From Lumnitzera littorea (Eukaryota > Streptophyta > Magnoliopsida > Myrtales > Combretaceae): a stretch of 64,000 nucleotides of DNA. Shown here piece by piece: positions 46,960 through 59,127 of this stretch (position 1 is its first letter; each line of letters begins with the position of its first letter). The translations under genes and the position numbers were made by a program. The stretch spans positions 67,586,421-67,650,420 of the forward strand of contig JAMXBB010000007.1 in the NCBI GenBank assembly GCA_024138015.1, in the 5' to 3' direction. The notes under the pieces are model-generated. The model did not search any database and was not told the origin of the DNA. It saw nothing but the letters and a program-made list of their open reading frames with translations.

Positions 46960-49900
46960 TGCCCTGTCTTTTAGGTATCTGCTTAATTATTTTTCTCAAA
47001 CTTTTTGTGCATGAAGACGGTTCGTTATGCTATCATTGAGTTAGGGATAAGGCAAAAATAATATCTAACCTGCTCTTTTACTTCATAAAATATTTGTTTC
47101 AAATAACTTCTTATTCAACATAATTATCAACAGCAAAAGTTTTTTACAAAAGTGTGTCATACTTAGAATATCGCAATCATATACTTCTATACAATATAGA
47201 AATCCTTTACAAGTACACACTTTGACTGGAACTACTTCACTAAATCTTTTGTAAAGTAACACCAATTTCCTCCTTAAAGAGTTATCTTTATGTACTCAAA
47301 TCATATCTTGAAACCAATGACTTTTTCCAAGAGCTCCTTTTCCACTAGTACTCTAAAGTCTCCTTACCTTTATGATGTAATGCTTTGTCTAATTCGTCCT
47401 TTACCTAAAGATAAGACAACTTATCCCCTTAATTATTGTGAGTTAAGTGAGAGTAGATAAACACACAACCACAAGCATAACTAAATCAGAAGTACATCAG
47501 TAGGTAGTTAGCCAAATTACATTAACTTATCGTTTCCTAGCTAAGTAATCAATGTAGTTAATGTATGTCATGCTTATGCATGTAATATGCATCGGTAGCA
47601 ATATCCTAACCTAGCCCCAACACTCATCTAGTTAATCAACATGCCCAAACATCTAGATATAATGTCCAAGAACCAAGAGACAACAAGGAGCTGCTTAAGA
47701 ATAGGATCCCTAAAACCTAACTTAATTGAAAAGTGGTTTATAACTACAATTCTATATGCTCAAAACTCAACTTTTTTGTAAATCAAATTGTTTACTTAGT
47801 AAACTTAGCTTTTCTTATAAAACTCAACCTATCGAAATCTCAATTTTATAAAAACTTGACCTGTAGGTCCTTTTCATGACATTGCATGAATGCATCAAGT
47901 GACATACCAAGTATTACCCAACAGATTACCAAGTAAGTTTACTCTTTGCTTATTATTATTATTATTATTATCATTACTACTACTATTATTAACCTAGCCT
48001 TTACTTTTTTCCTTATTAGTTTTAAGACCTCAATATTGGGTTCACTTAAGTGAACACCTTAAGAGGTAAAGTTAGTCCATATATTCTTTTTCGAGTTAGT
48101 GCAAATCCCAACAATATCATATCAGCACTTAGAATACAATCACAACAACTAAGTCCAATATCAAAGCATCATTTAATCAACAACAATTATAAATGAAGGT
48201 CCACATAACTCATCAAGCAACACATCAACTTGGAACTAAGCTTAGCTAAGCCAAAGCATCACAAAGAATGCAAAGTTAAGAGTAAACATAAGTCTACTCA
48301 AGACACATAAAAATATCCATTTATATGGGCCTGTCACTCCAACACTACTCTTTAACATGGCTTCTTCTTTAGCTACTTCACTTAATAAAGATCAATACTA
48401 TTAAGGTTAACCACACATCATACATATATATATTCTAGTTAACATTAACTTATTGGTTTTAAATTTGTTATCTTAAGAGAATATTCGTCCTAAACTACTT
48501 ATGACTCAGTCTCTAATTTATCTTCTAATTTAGCCTATGAATTGCCCTTTAAATTATCCTCTGATTTAGGCTAACTTCGTATTTTCTAAATGAATGATAT
48601 CTGGCTTATATCCTTAACTTTACTAATTAAGAATCTCAATCATTTTAGCCAACTCAATCTCTAAGTTTGACTTACGCAACACCTTAAGTATAGCCTCCGA
48701 TTATGTCTCTAATTAACCTCTAATTCAACCAATTCTCTATCCTATAATACTTTTACTTCTCAATCAAATCAAATTAACACCAGTAAAGAACATATTAGAT
48801 GTAACATTAACTAAGACTTCCTTCACTACAATGTTAATTACGCAATTACTTTATCGTATTTAGCAAAATATACATAAATAATAGGAAATTACTTATTATT
48901 TAGTATCTATACTCAATTAAGTTCATGAAAAATATGCTATGCTTAGAAAATCATACTTATTAAACTTTGATCATGAGAAGTATTATAATAGCATAATATA
49001 CATCTAAAATATCGATTTTAAGCTTAATTTTGCTAAAAAAATATTAGCTTAAATTAAGTAAATAATCAAATAAAATTATAAGATCCAAATGGAATGCTTC
49101 CAAAATAATAACTAAGACCTAGAAATCATTACAACTTAGATTCATTAAGAGGTTTAATTAAAAATCTATTATTTCTTCAAAATAAAAAACAAGACAGATT
49201 ATATAAAATAATTTTAATAAATTCTATATGCATAGTTTATCAAAAATTCTTTTTATTTAAATAAAATATTTCAATGAGGAATGTATCCCCTAGAAATTAG
49301 CTTAAAACAACATTTACTCTTTTTTTTTTTAAATTAATACAAAATTTGTTAAAACAAAGTAGTTTCTTAAGGAACCCTTACGAGTACTTTTAATTTCAAA
49401 ATTATGGGTTCATATTCTTATTCTACACATAAAAATACCTAAGAAAATCAATTTTCATAATTTTTTAACATTGCTTGATATTTTTAGTTAAAAAAAACCA
49501 TCTAAAGGTTAAAAATAGCATCACCTAGTCAATAGACAGAAGTGGTCAGCTAGACTACCCTTGATGCCAATCTTCAACCACCAGAATGACATTATGTCAG
49601 GTTGTTTGTAGCCTTAGGAATCCTATTTCACCTATATTTACTACTATTTTTGTTATTTTTCATAAAATACTAAATTATAACTTTTGAAAGGATTTTCTAG
49701 AGTTTGTATGAGATCTTAATCGTCGACCAACGATCGTCAACTCAAAATGGTGGCACATTTTTAATAAATGTAGAACTTAGGAAAATATGACTTGGGAAGT
49801 GAGGAAATAAAGTAGTTATAAGCAATACGACTCACAAGTATTATCATGTAAAGCGACTATAGTTACTCCAAATTGGTAGATTTAGGGTTCCAAAAAATAT

Positions 49901-50950
49901 TCTTGGAATTAATTGAATTTTTTATATAGGGTTACAAAAGTTAAAAGAAACATCCTAATAAGGTTTATTTTGTAAAATAAAGTAGGCAAAATATTAAATT
50001 TAATAAAAACGTAATTTTATCCAGTAACAAATATTTTTATGGTAAACCCAAGATGCAATATTAAAATATAGTGAGATTCTAAAAATAAATTTTCTTGACC
50101 TATAAAAATAATAATTTAGAACAAATGAGGATTAAAATAACTAATATATAAGTATCACGTATGTGAGTGTATACCCAATATAGGAAAATAGTAGTATATA
50201 ACATATTAATATACCTAAATTAGCATCATAAATAAGTAAAAAAAAAAAAGGGACAGTTAGAGAATTAATTTAGCTAAGGAAAGGGGCATGGCACATTAGG
50301 AGGAAGAGAATATGGACTTAGATCAAAATGTTGTAATACGTATATACTAGAAAAGGAGAGAAAAAGTGACATTTGTTACTTAAAAAATTTGAACCACTGA
50401 CCAAAGCCTACCATAAATTCCTAAAAGCAATTCCAAAGCGAATTTTGGTCATTTTGAGAGTGGGGAAAATTCTAAGAGAGCGTAGAAAGTGAAAAAAAAA
50501 AAAGAACGTTTATAAAATTTTGAAGAAAATAGGATAAAATAGGGGTTTTTTAAGTTCCTTAGTTCAAGCACCACCTAGAAGCGAAACAAGACCATCATCC
50601 TACATTTAGGGCTAAGCATTAATGGATAGATAAACTTGTGGCAGTTGACGGTGGCTAGAGCAACGGTTTCTAGTGAGTAATCGCTTTTCCTCGTTTTTAT
50701 CAAAATTTGACTAAAAATAGTAAACAATTTCCAAAAATTATAAAACTTCATTTTCTCGAGTATTTTCACATATAGAATTCAAATCTAATATTAGATTTTC
50801 AAAACTTTGAGTGTTAATATAGACTTCTTAAGAAAAACACCCCATCGAATGATTTTGTGTTGCATTTTTAAAAATCTTACCAAAGTAATTTTAGCTTGAA
50901 TTTTTGGGAGTAATTCCTTTAAAGGTTATGTTTTCATGCTATGTAAATTT
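46960..50950 (-). repeat. large LTR-like repeat L, minus copy
   Basis: The reverse complement matches 54590-57127 at several collinear places: 46960-47060 with 57055-57127 (both have TAACGAACC, GTCTTCA/ATCTTCA and AAAGTTGAGAAAA-like text); 47410-47450 with 56630-56680 (GGGGATAAGTTGTCTTAT against GGAGATAAGTTTTCTTAT); 47880-47910 with 56180-56205; 48020-48080 with 56013-56064 (ACCTCTTAAGGTGTTCACTT against ACCTCTGAAGGTGTTGACTT). The 48100-50560 part is longer than in the plus copy, so it holds extra sequence. A TTA microsatellite lies at 47951-47975. No coding content. Confidence 0.6.
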
Positions 50951-51740
50951 TTTTTCAAGATCTTAAAGTTAGGTTTTTGATAAATTTTGATTTTCCTAAA
51001 ATAGTAGTCAAAAAGTATATTTTCTTAGATTGTCTTACATGAACTTAGTGTAATTCTTGTTACAAACTGAAATGATGATGGTTTTTAATGATGTACAAAG
51101 TGGGTTGACCATAAATTTTGAAGGAAAATTTGCTATCAAGTTGGATATGAGAGTTATAAGGTCAAATCTACAAGTTTTTCACTAAAATCATATGTAATTT
51201 TATTCAGATCATGTATTTTGGTAACTTAAATAATTTGTATAAGCATTGAAAATGATTTTAGGTGATATTGCATTATGTCCAAGCATATGGATGTCAGATT
51301 GGAGTTATGTTGAAGTCATTTTTGTAAGCTACAAAAGCCAAACAAGGAAATCAGATGGTAAGTCAGAAAGTCGAATGTGTTGAGCTTAGTTAATCAGACA
51401 ACAAATTAAAAGGTTAGCCACAATGGAACATATAAACTAAAGTTGATTAAAAAGTTAGTCAAAAACTATACAATATATATGAAGTGACTTACTAGTATCT
51501 TTGGGTTAAACCCTAAGACAGAAAGCCAGTTAGAACGTTGGTTAGAAAGTAGATAGGAGAAAAACCCTTATGTAGCTGAAGTAAATTAGAAACTCGATCA
51601 GAACCTTAGTAAAAAACTACCCTAGAAAGGGGATTTGTATTAAAGAATAATTTTAAACCCTTAATCCTATATTCAAGTAAGTTCTTAATTTAGTTAATAT
51701 TCAACATATGATTAATTAGGGTATAGTGTACTTTATGTTT
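50951..51740. other. AT-rich DNA, nothing recognised
   Basis: No gene or structured repeat I can support. Confidence 0.45.
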
Positions 51741-52740
51741 AGGTAAGCTACGGGAGGAAGAGTAGCAGCATAACAGTTAAGTGCTTAAGGAAAGTTACTA
51801 AGTAGCTGTAGTAAGTGGATATTTAAGTTTTAGAGTAAATTATATGCCACACTCCAAATAAGAGAAGTCGTAACAGTCTCACTGTGTAAACTAACCTAAG
51901 ATAAAAGTTGACTTCACAGTTACTATCGTAGATATAGTCCATACAAAGCGTACGTAACTAAATCATCTCAAAGCATCCATTTTGATACTTATGAATGATC
52001 AAACCTATGGTATAAACCTATTATCTCATAACATAATAATTCTTACATGAACATCTCACATCTAGAATTATAATTTACAATCAGAGTTTACTAAAAACCA
52101 TAGGTTTTGAAACCTATTTATAATAAGATAGAAAACTAGTAGGCATTCTAAAGAATTACCAGTTAGTTTCCTCAAAACTCAAGAGAAAAGTCAAAAGCCC
52201 AAATCCAATGGATTCCTTTTCTTACTTTCCCAGTCAACAGCACACTAACTTGGAGGTGGTAATATCTTGACATCCCGACCTTTACTTATCACTTGCAAAA
52301 GAGTATATGGGGATATGAGCATAACTAACTCAGTAAGTAGGACGGAGTTAAAAAAGTACGAAACCATCATAAGTAAAGTTATTAATTATGATGAAATGTA
52401 ATATAATTAATCACTTGAAACATTGCATAATGTTATTCAGTCCATTGTGAAATCAGAGAAATTATATCCACTCCAACTCAAATTGAGAAGTTTTATTGTG
52501 ACTCAAATCAAACTAAACCTGGGCTTATGCAATGGAGAACACTCTCCTCCCTTGACTACCTTTAAACCTTGACCCTTACCCTTGCCGCGACCTCTTTACC
52601 GGTCACTTAGTTTGACTAAAGATAGGGAAATGACAATTTCAGCTATCTTCATCGAAGGGAGTCGATATTTGGCCTAACACTTTTAATCATTTCCCTTAAT
52701 GGGTGCTATACATGTTTAGTTTCATTACAATCAAACCATT
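51740..52740 (-). repeat. dispersed repeat R1, minus copy
   Basis: The reverse complement aligns with 2947-3239 plus 4124-4200, that is, across the solo LTR of the other copy: CTTCGATGAAGATAGCTGAA, AGTCAAACTAAGTGAC, TGTTCTCCATTGCATAAGCC, AATTTCTCTGAT and TTACTGAGTTAG. This copy therefore shows the pre-insertion state of the solo LTR site. Confidence 0.65.
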
Positions 52741-52815
52741 ATTAGTTTCAATTAGGAGTGATCAAACAAATTCATACAATACAAAAACGATGTGATCATA
52801 TAGAATAGTACACCA

Positions 52816-53124
52816 ACGAGTTCAACCCCTATCATAACTAAATACCAATTATACGAATGGCATATATACAAACAACTAATTACAATCATAAACAGTAGTA
52901 CTCTTAACTCACCAGTTACTCTAATACGGTATCTCAATAAGCGAGAAAACTATGATCCCAACTTACCTATTCAAACGCTTACTGCGGAAGACTCGTATCT
53001 TCAACAATCTAATCATTGAGAGACCCTATATATATACAAAACCCAAATTTAGTTTTCGTATAGTTACGAAAACATTAAGACTCTATGTAAAAGTATTCTA
53101 TTAAATAGTTATGTATATATATAA
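52816..53124. repeat. exact 309-bp duplication, first copy
   Basis: From ACGAGTTCAACCCC to ATATATATAA, identical to 53162-53470 at an offset of 346 bp. It ends 36 bp before the N. Confidence 0.95.
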
Positions 53125-53140
53125 CGATTTAAGACATCAG

Positions 53141-53160
53141 CAGTAAGCGTTTGAATAGGT
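53141..53160 (-). repeat. 20-bp inverted copy abutting the N
   Basis: The 20 bases before the N are the exact reverse complement of 52965-52984 (and of 53311-53330). Confidence 0.9.
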
Positions 53161-53161
53161 N
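53161..53161. other. single N, probable assembly join
   Basis: The only ambiguous base in the window. An exact direct duplication starts immediately after it and a 20-bp inverted copy ends immediately before it. This is the mark of a scaffold join or unresolved local assembly rather than of biology. Confidence 0.9.
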
Positions 53162-53470
53162 ACGAGTTCAACCCCTATCATAACTAAATACCAATTATAC
53201 GAATGGCATATATACAAACAACTAATTACAATCATAAACAGTAGTACTCTTAACTCACCAGTTACTCTAATACGGTATCTCAATAAGCGAGAAAACTATG
53301 ATCCCAACTTACCTATTCAAACGCTTACTGCGGAAGACTCGTATCTTCAACAATCTAATCATTGAGAGACCCTATATATATACAAAACCCAAATTTAGTT
53401 TTCGTATAGTTACGAAAACATTAAGACTCTATGTAAAAGTATTCTATTAAATAGTTATGTATATATATAA
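53162..53470. repeat. exact 309-bp duplication, second copy
   Basis: Identical to 52816-53124. Its last 51 bp (53420-53470) are followed by a tandem copy with one mismatch (53471-53521). Confidence 0.95.
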
Positions 53471-53521
53471 ATTAAGATTCTATGTAAAAGTATTCTATTA
53501 AATAGTTATGTATATATATAT
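53420..53521. repeat. 51-bp tandem duplication
   Basis: Units at 53420-53470 and 53471-53521 differ at one C/T site. The second unit is absent after the first 309-bp copy. Confidence 0.85.
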
Positions 53522-53523
53522 AA

Positions 53524-54589
53524 AGTATGTTGTTATTTTCCTTATATAATAAAATATAGTTTTATTATATAAGTTAAGTTAAGTTATTAAATATTAATAA
53601 TATACATAATTATATTATTACGCATAATATATCATTTTGATCGTATCGAAATATACTTTTAATCGGTTAAATCATGTTTTGATTATGATAAAGTTATTGT
53701 AATACATAAATCCTCGTAATTTTATAGATATGTAGTTTATAGTACTTAGGATTGTCTAATTTTAGTAAAAGTAGTGTCATTGAGTTCGTGTATACCTAAC
53801 GATATGGATTACAAGTTCTATTTCTAGAAATGACTTCTAAAGAGTATTTCGGGTTTCTGGTTTCTAATATGCCTATACGTACTTATAATGAATATTATCA
53901 TATTATACTTATTGTATGTAGTTAAGCTATATTTTACATAATTTATCAATATAACTCAATAATATAGATATTATCTAATCCTAATATGTATATAACATAT
54001 CCCGATCATTAAATTATTATTAAATATATTAAAAATTCATTTTTACTAAATCTAACCAGCATGTATTTCTATAGTTTTAATTTCAATATTTATCACATTT
54101 TAGCTTACTATTACTAAAAATGAGTCTCGGTTTATAATTTAAGCTATTTTACTACATAAATTCATAATAAATAGCTCAAGTCACCAAATAATTCCTTAAA
54201 AATTTTTATAGACTCCTAAAAATATAGGGGATTCATTCATCACTTGGTTTCATGCTATTGATTTATTGCCTATATACTTGAAATTACAATTTTACCCTTA
54301 AATTGCATTTAATCACCTAAATATTTTCCTTGTTATAAAAAATTATTTCTAACATATCCTAACATCATTATAATTCACTAGAAGTCATTATAGGTCATTT
54401 TCATCAATTTTTTTCGTAAAACATATTTATTTCACATTTTCACCCTAATTATAGCTATTTTTAAGGCTAAAATTACATTAAATACTAAAAATAATCAAAT
54501 AAAAAATCTGGCTGCATAGCAATTATCTATATATCATTTATATTCTACACAAAAATTTTGAGCTACAAACAACATCATTTGATACATTT
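53524..54589. other. very AT-rich DNA, nothing recognised
   Basis: No gene. It may include the undefined 5' part of repeat L. Confidence 0.45.
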
Positions 54590-57127
54590 ATTTTGAAAGT
54601 CAAAATTTGAGTGAATAGTGACTTTCTTAAGCAAATGTATTAAATATTCAAAATTTTATAAAATTAAAAATATCACACGAAAGCATTCTAAAATAATCTA
54701 AATATAAGTTTTTCCAAAATTTTCTAGGTAGATTTACTATTTTTTAAAAATAAAAAAAATAGGGCATGAATTTGACCCATCAGTTCATCGGAGCTCCAAT
54801 AGCTGGCAATGGAAGAGGTGGTGTCAAAAGGGCCAAATGTTGAAGGTTCTAGGTGGTGGTGTAAGGGCTTCACAGGAAACACTCACTTGATTCAGATTCT
54901 TGCTTAACTCAATAATTTCCCCTATTTCTACTATTTTTTCTTTTTTATTTTCTCTTAATTTCTTAAAGCTTTCTCTCACTCCCCTAGATTTTAGTTTGCT
55001 AAAAGAAGTATATTTGGAGTCATTTTCATTTTTATAGCACTTAAGTAGGCCGAAATGGATTTTTCTTTTTTTTTTTAAATCCTTTTTCTCCCTAATTTCT
55101 AAGGTAGAGGTGTCCACTTGTGAATAATTAAATGATGATTCATTCCTTCCAATTGATATGGAGTTGCCATGGTTGAAGTCCAATTGATTCTAGGTTTGTT
55201 TCATCTATTTAGATAAGTTTTTGATTTATTTATTAGTAATGTATGTATATTATACTACTATTTTGTATATTTGTTAATATACATATATATATATATATCC
55301 TATATATCTATCACGCATAATGTGTATTTGCACTCATATAATAATGTTTCTAACATATCTTTTATTTTTAAGACATATTTCTTATTTATTTTTATGAATT
55401 CAACACATATTATATATAATTATGTAATTTCGGGTATAATTATTATTTATACCGAATACACTCATAAAAATATATGTATACTTATATAGTATATTACGCT
55501 ATATTATTTCATTTTATAGCTTAATTAATTTATCTCTAAATTCTCGTTACATTCTGAACTCAATTTTAAGAGTTTCGATCACATTTATACTATATTGAAC
55601 AATCCTACTTCTAAGAGCAAAATTGGAATTTTTAGTCATTATTTTTGAAATCTAACTTCATTATGTCACTTTAACTAACTTTTCTATCTTAGTTATAAAG
55701 TTTGAGCTTAATTGAATAACTTTTCCTCGAAAGCCCTAAATCTGTGTTTGATTGCCCTAAACAAAATTTTAGGAGCTTACATTATATCTACTCATTATGT
55801 AGAGTTACACTAACCTGCTTGATTAGATGACTTTGTTATGCTTGGATACTAATACAATGTGTTGACCTGACAAATTGCAAGATGAATTATGGTTGCTATC
55901 CTTTACATGTTTATGATGTATTGAACTATCTTGTGATGCTAAGCTTAGTGCTTGTTGCCATAACTAACGTTAGGTTGTAAATGTTAAACTAACTTAACAA
56001 AGAACAACATACTAACCTTACCTCTGAAGGTGTTGACTTAAATGAACCTAATATTGAGGTTTAGAGATGGAAATGTAAACGAAATAAAGTAAAAGCTTAA
56101 GCAATAAATTGTTAGATAAGCTTTCTTGTATTGTTTGATAATTGCCTGGTCTTCCTTGGCATATGGACAATATCTTCATGGCATGGCATGGCATGAAAAG
56201 AACCTTCAGGTTAAGTTTTCTAAAAGTGGGATTTTATTTGATTAAGCTTTATTTTAAAAATCAGGTTTTTATTAAATAAACAGTTTAGTTTCTAGCAGCT
56301 TAGTTATGTAATGCCAACATCTTAATTTACAAAGATTGGTTTTCAAGTACATAGAATTATATAGCTTAGGTTAGGTTGAGTTTGCTAAACTCTTTTCTAA
56401 GTTCCTAAATTAGATAATTCAAATGCTGGACAATGTCAACTACCTTGATATTTAGGTCTAAGGTTGGGGTTAGAATATTGATACCAATGCATGCCACGTA
56501 CATTAGTATAGCAAACATTTGCTACATTTGCATTGCTTAGTTGAGTTAAAATGTATTATGACCAACTTGATGAATTGCTTATGTATTTATGTTGTGATTT
56601 TGCTGATATTATTATTTGTCTTTCCACTCTTACTCAACTTACAGTAAGTTAAGGAGATAAGTTTTCTTATTTTCAGGTTAGGAAGAAGTTAAGTAGGATT
56701 GTACACTACAGAAGTGAAAAGACTTAAGGAAGCCAATTAACAGCAATTTTTTTTAAGAGGTGAAGGGTTGCAAATTTAGGTTTAGATTCTAAGATGAAGC
56801 TTTTTTAAGAGATTAATTGTTTAATAAATGAAGAATTTAATATGGAAATTATAGATGTATTATACAGACTCTTGATGGAGCTATGTATTATAAAAGATTT
56901 TACAGTTGTGATACTTCAAGTTTAGCTCAATCTTACAAAATAATTTTGCTTTGGTCTATCATATTATACAAACAGGGATTTGGAATTAAGTATTTATGAA
57001 ATTGAATGAAAAGGTGAAGTATAGATTCTGTTTTATCTTTAACTCAAAGATAACAATAACGAACCATCTTCAATACGAAAAGTTGAGAAAATTTTTGAAG
57101 CAAACACCTAGAAATCGGGGTGTTATG
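54590..57127 (+). repeat. large LTR-like repeat L, plus copy
   Basis: Collinear with the reverse complement of 46960-50770. It ends AAATCGGGGTGTTATGG; a GGGTGTTA end is typical of large plant gypsy LTRs that start TGTAACACCC. A block near 56630 (CTTACTCAACTTACAGTAAG, then TTATTTTCAGG) resembles the leader region of such LTRs, with AACTTAC/GTAAGTT able to form a small hairpin. The 5' end was not found. The open frame 55183-54824 lies inside it and is probably spurious. Confidence 0.6.
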
Positions 57128-57976
57128 GTTTGATATGTGAAAATGGTTTAAGATTAATCCCATGGAAAAGTGAAATGAAATTTCCAAGTGTTATTTAGCT
57201 AGCATTTAAGGTGCAATACTACTTATTAAATGATATATTTTTTTTGTTGACAACTCATCTAACATATTTTCCAAATATTCATGTATGTGCAACCCAATTC
57301 CAAATCATTCCAAGTGGTTTTGCTATTTTTTTTATAAGTTCTAAGTAATTAATTACAATTTTTAGGTATTATTTAACATATTATATTAATATGTTTACAT
57401 ATCAATTACATATAATAGGTATAGTATAATTATATAATTACACCATATGCTATTTGACTTCAAATATTATTTTTATAAGTTAAATAATTTTTATTAAGGT
57501 CTCGTGGTCTTTTGAAACTTAAATTTTGAGTTTTCGATAATTATTGAACAATTTTAATAAAAATATGTTTTATTGAAATTAAATAATATATATACTTTAT
57601 TTTGGAAAATTAACTTTACTATGACTCTTTTTTTAACTTTTATGACTTTATATTGAAAGCTAACCTAATCGGACAACATTTTCCAAAAGCCCTAGATCAT
57701 ACAAAATGCCTTAATTCGTATCGATATCAGGCAGCTAGATTCTCGTCACATAACTAAACTCGTTCATTAAGCTTCCCTTAAAAAATTTATTTCATTATTT
57801 CTTCAACTATATCTTTGAGGTCTCACATATAATAAAAGCAACTTACCATACCAGATTCACAGTAATAAGTTGAAGGCTAGGATTTCACATCATTGTGGCG
57901 ACTTATGCAAGATTATTCACTTACTATGAGTTAGGGGATATAGATTCATGATTTTTATTAGATAAGGCCATGTACA

Positions 57977-58008
<32 letters not shown>

Positions 58009-58690
58009 AATGTCAAAATCAATATTCTAACTTTCATCTATTCAATTTCACACTTGAAGTTTTAAATTATTATTTATACTTAACTAAAATTTTATTTATA
58101 GAATTTTATATGTAAAATTAAAAGTTACTAAATATTATAATTGCACTCGTTAAAATTACTACCCATGTTATCTTTAAACATTCATTGATCTAAGTGTACA
58201 TAAATAGATCACAAGAGATGAGATATTGCTAATTTGATAAATAAAAATCCTATCGAATAGGATATTTAGTAGCTTTAAATTTCAAATTTAAAGTTAAGAT
58301 TGTTATAATTTAGTGATATAAAAATTAATCTTTTAGCATGATGGATAAATTTCAATTATTCCATTCCAAAGTTGTGATATAATAATAGTTTGGGAAGAAA
58401 AAAAAAAGAACAACTTCACATATAAGATTAAAATTAATTCAAAGTAGGAATAATAATCTTCACATTATCCTTATTTTAAATGTTAAAAAATTTAATTGCA
58501 ATTCATCCTATTACTTAGTAGTTTCTTTGAATAAATCTAAAGACATTATTAGTAAATGACAATATGATGGCAACAATTGATTAATTTTTCCTCGAAATCA
58601 TGATTACTTAGCGTTTATATAAGTCAAACTTCCAAAATGAAGGAGACATAACTCGATTTTCTTAATTAACATAAACTTTGCAATATCCAA
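57128..58690. other. AT-rich intergenic DNA upstream of the GH28 gene
   Basis: No gene. It contains a TA/ATA microsatellite (57975-58011). The sequence becomes less repetitive towards the gene. Confidence 0.5.
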
Positions 58691-58699
58691 ATCCAAAAG

Positions 58700-59127
58700 G
58701 CCATCAACTCTTAGATTTGGTGATTATATATATATAAATTACTATAATAAGAAAAATAAAATAAAATAATAGTAAAATTGAACTCCCATTTTCCATAACA
58801 AACCAAAAAAATACTCTCGATAAATTTCCCAAACAGATCAGATACGTTCGTTTTCGTCTTCCCTTGAAATGCACTCCATCTTCTTCAAATAACCAAATCT
58901 ACCAGACTCTGATTACTCATTACTAACTGTAACACTAAATATCCCCAAAATTTTCAAATTCCCACTGAAAGATGTCACCCCAGATGACTCCATTTCTGTG
59001 TTCCAATCTCACCCTTTTCTTCTTATTAAACCAAACCAGAACCCACTGAAAATCACCAAAATAGAGATTGTAAACCAGACCCGATTGAGGAAATACCACA
59101 AAAGATCGGCCCCTTTTTGGTGTAATT
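58700..59127 (+). promoter_or_regulatory. putative promoter and 5' leader of the GH28 gene
   Basis: A TATA-like GATTATATATATATAAATT lies near 58720-58739, about 390 bp before the start codon. Pyrimidine-rich leader-like sequence follows (58850-58900). If transcription starts soon after the TATA motif, the leader carries two upstream ORFs: 58869-58892 (7 codons) and 58972-59049 (25 codons). No transcript evidence is available here. Confidence 0.4.

Noticed and set aside
54824..55183. 119-residue open frame on the minus strand
   Set aside because: It lies inside repeat L, is Lys/Ser/Glu-rich from AT-rich sequence and shows no domain.
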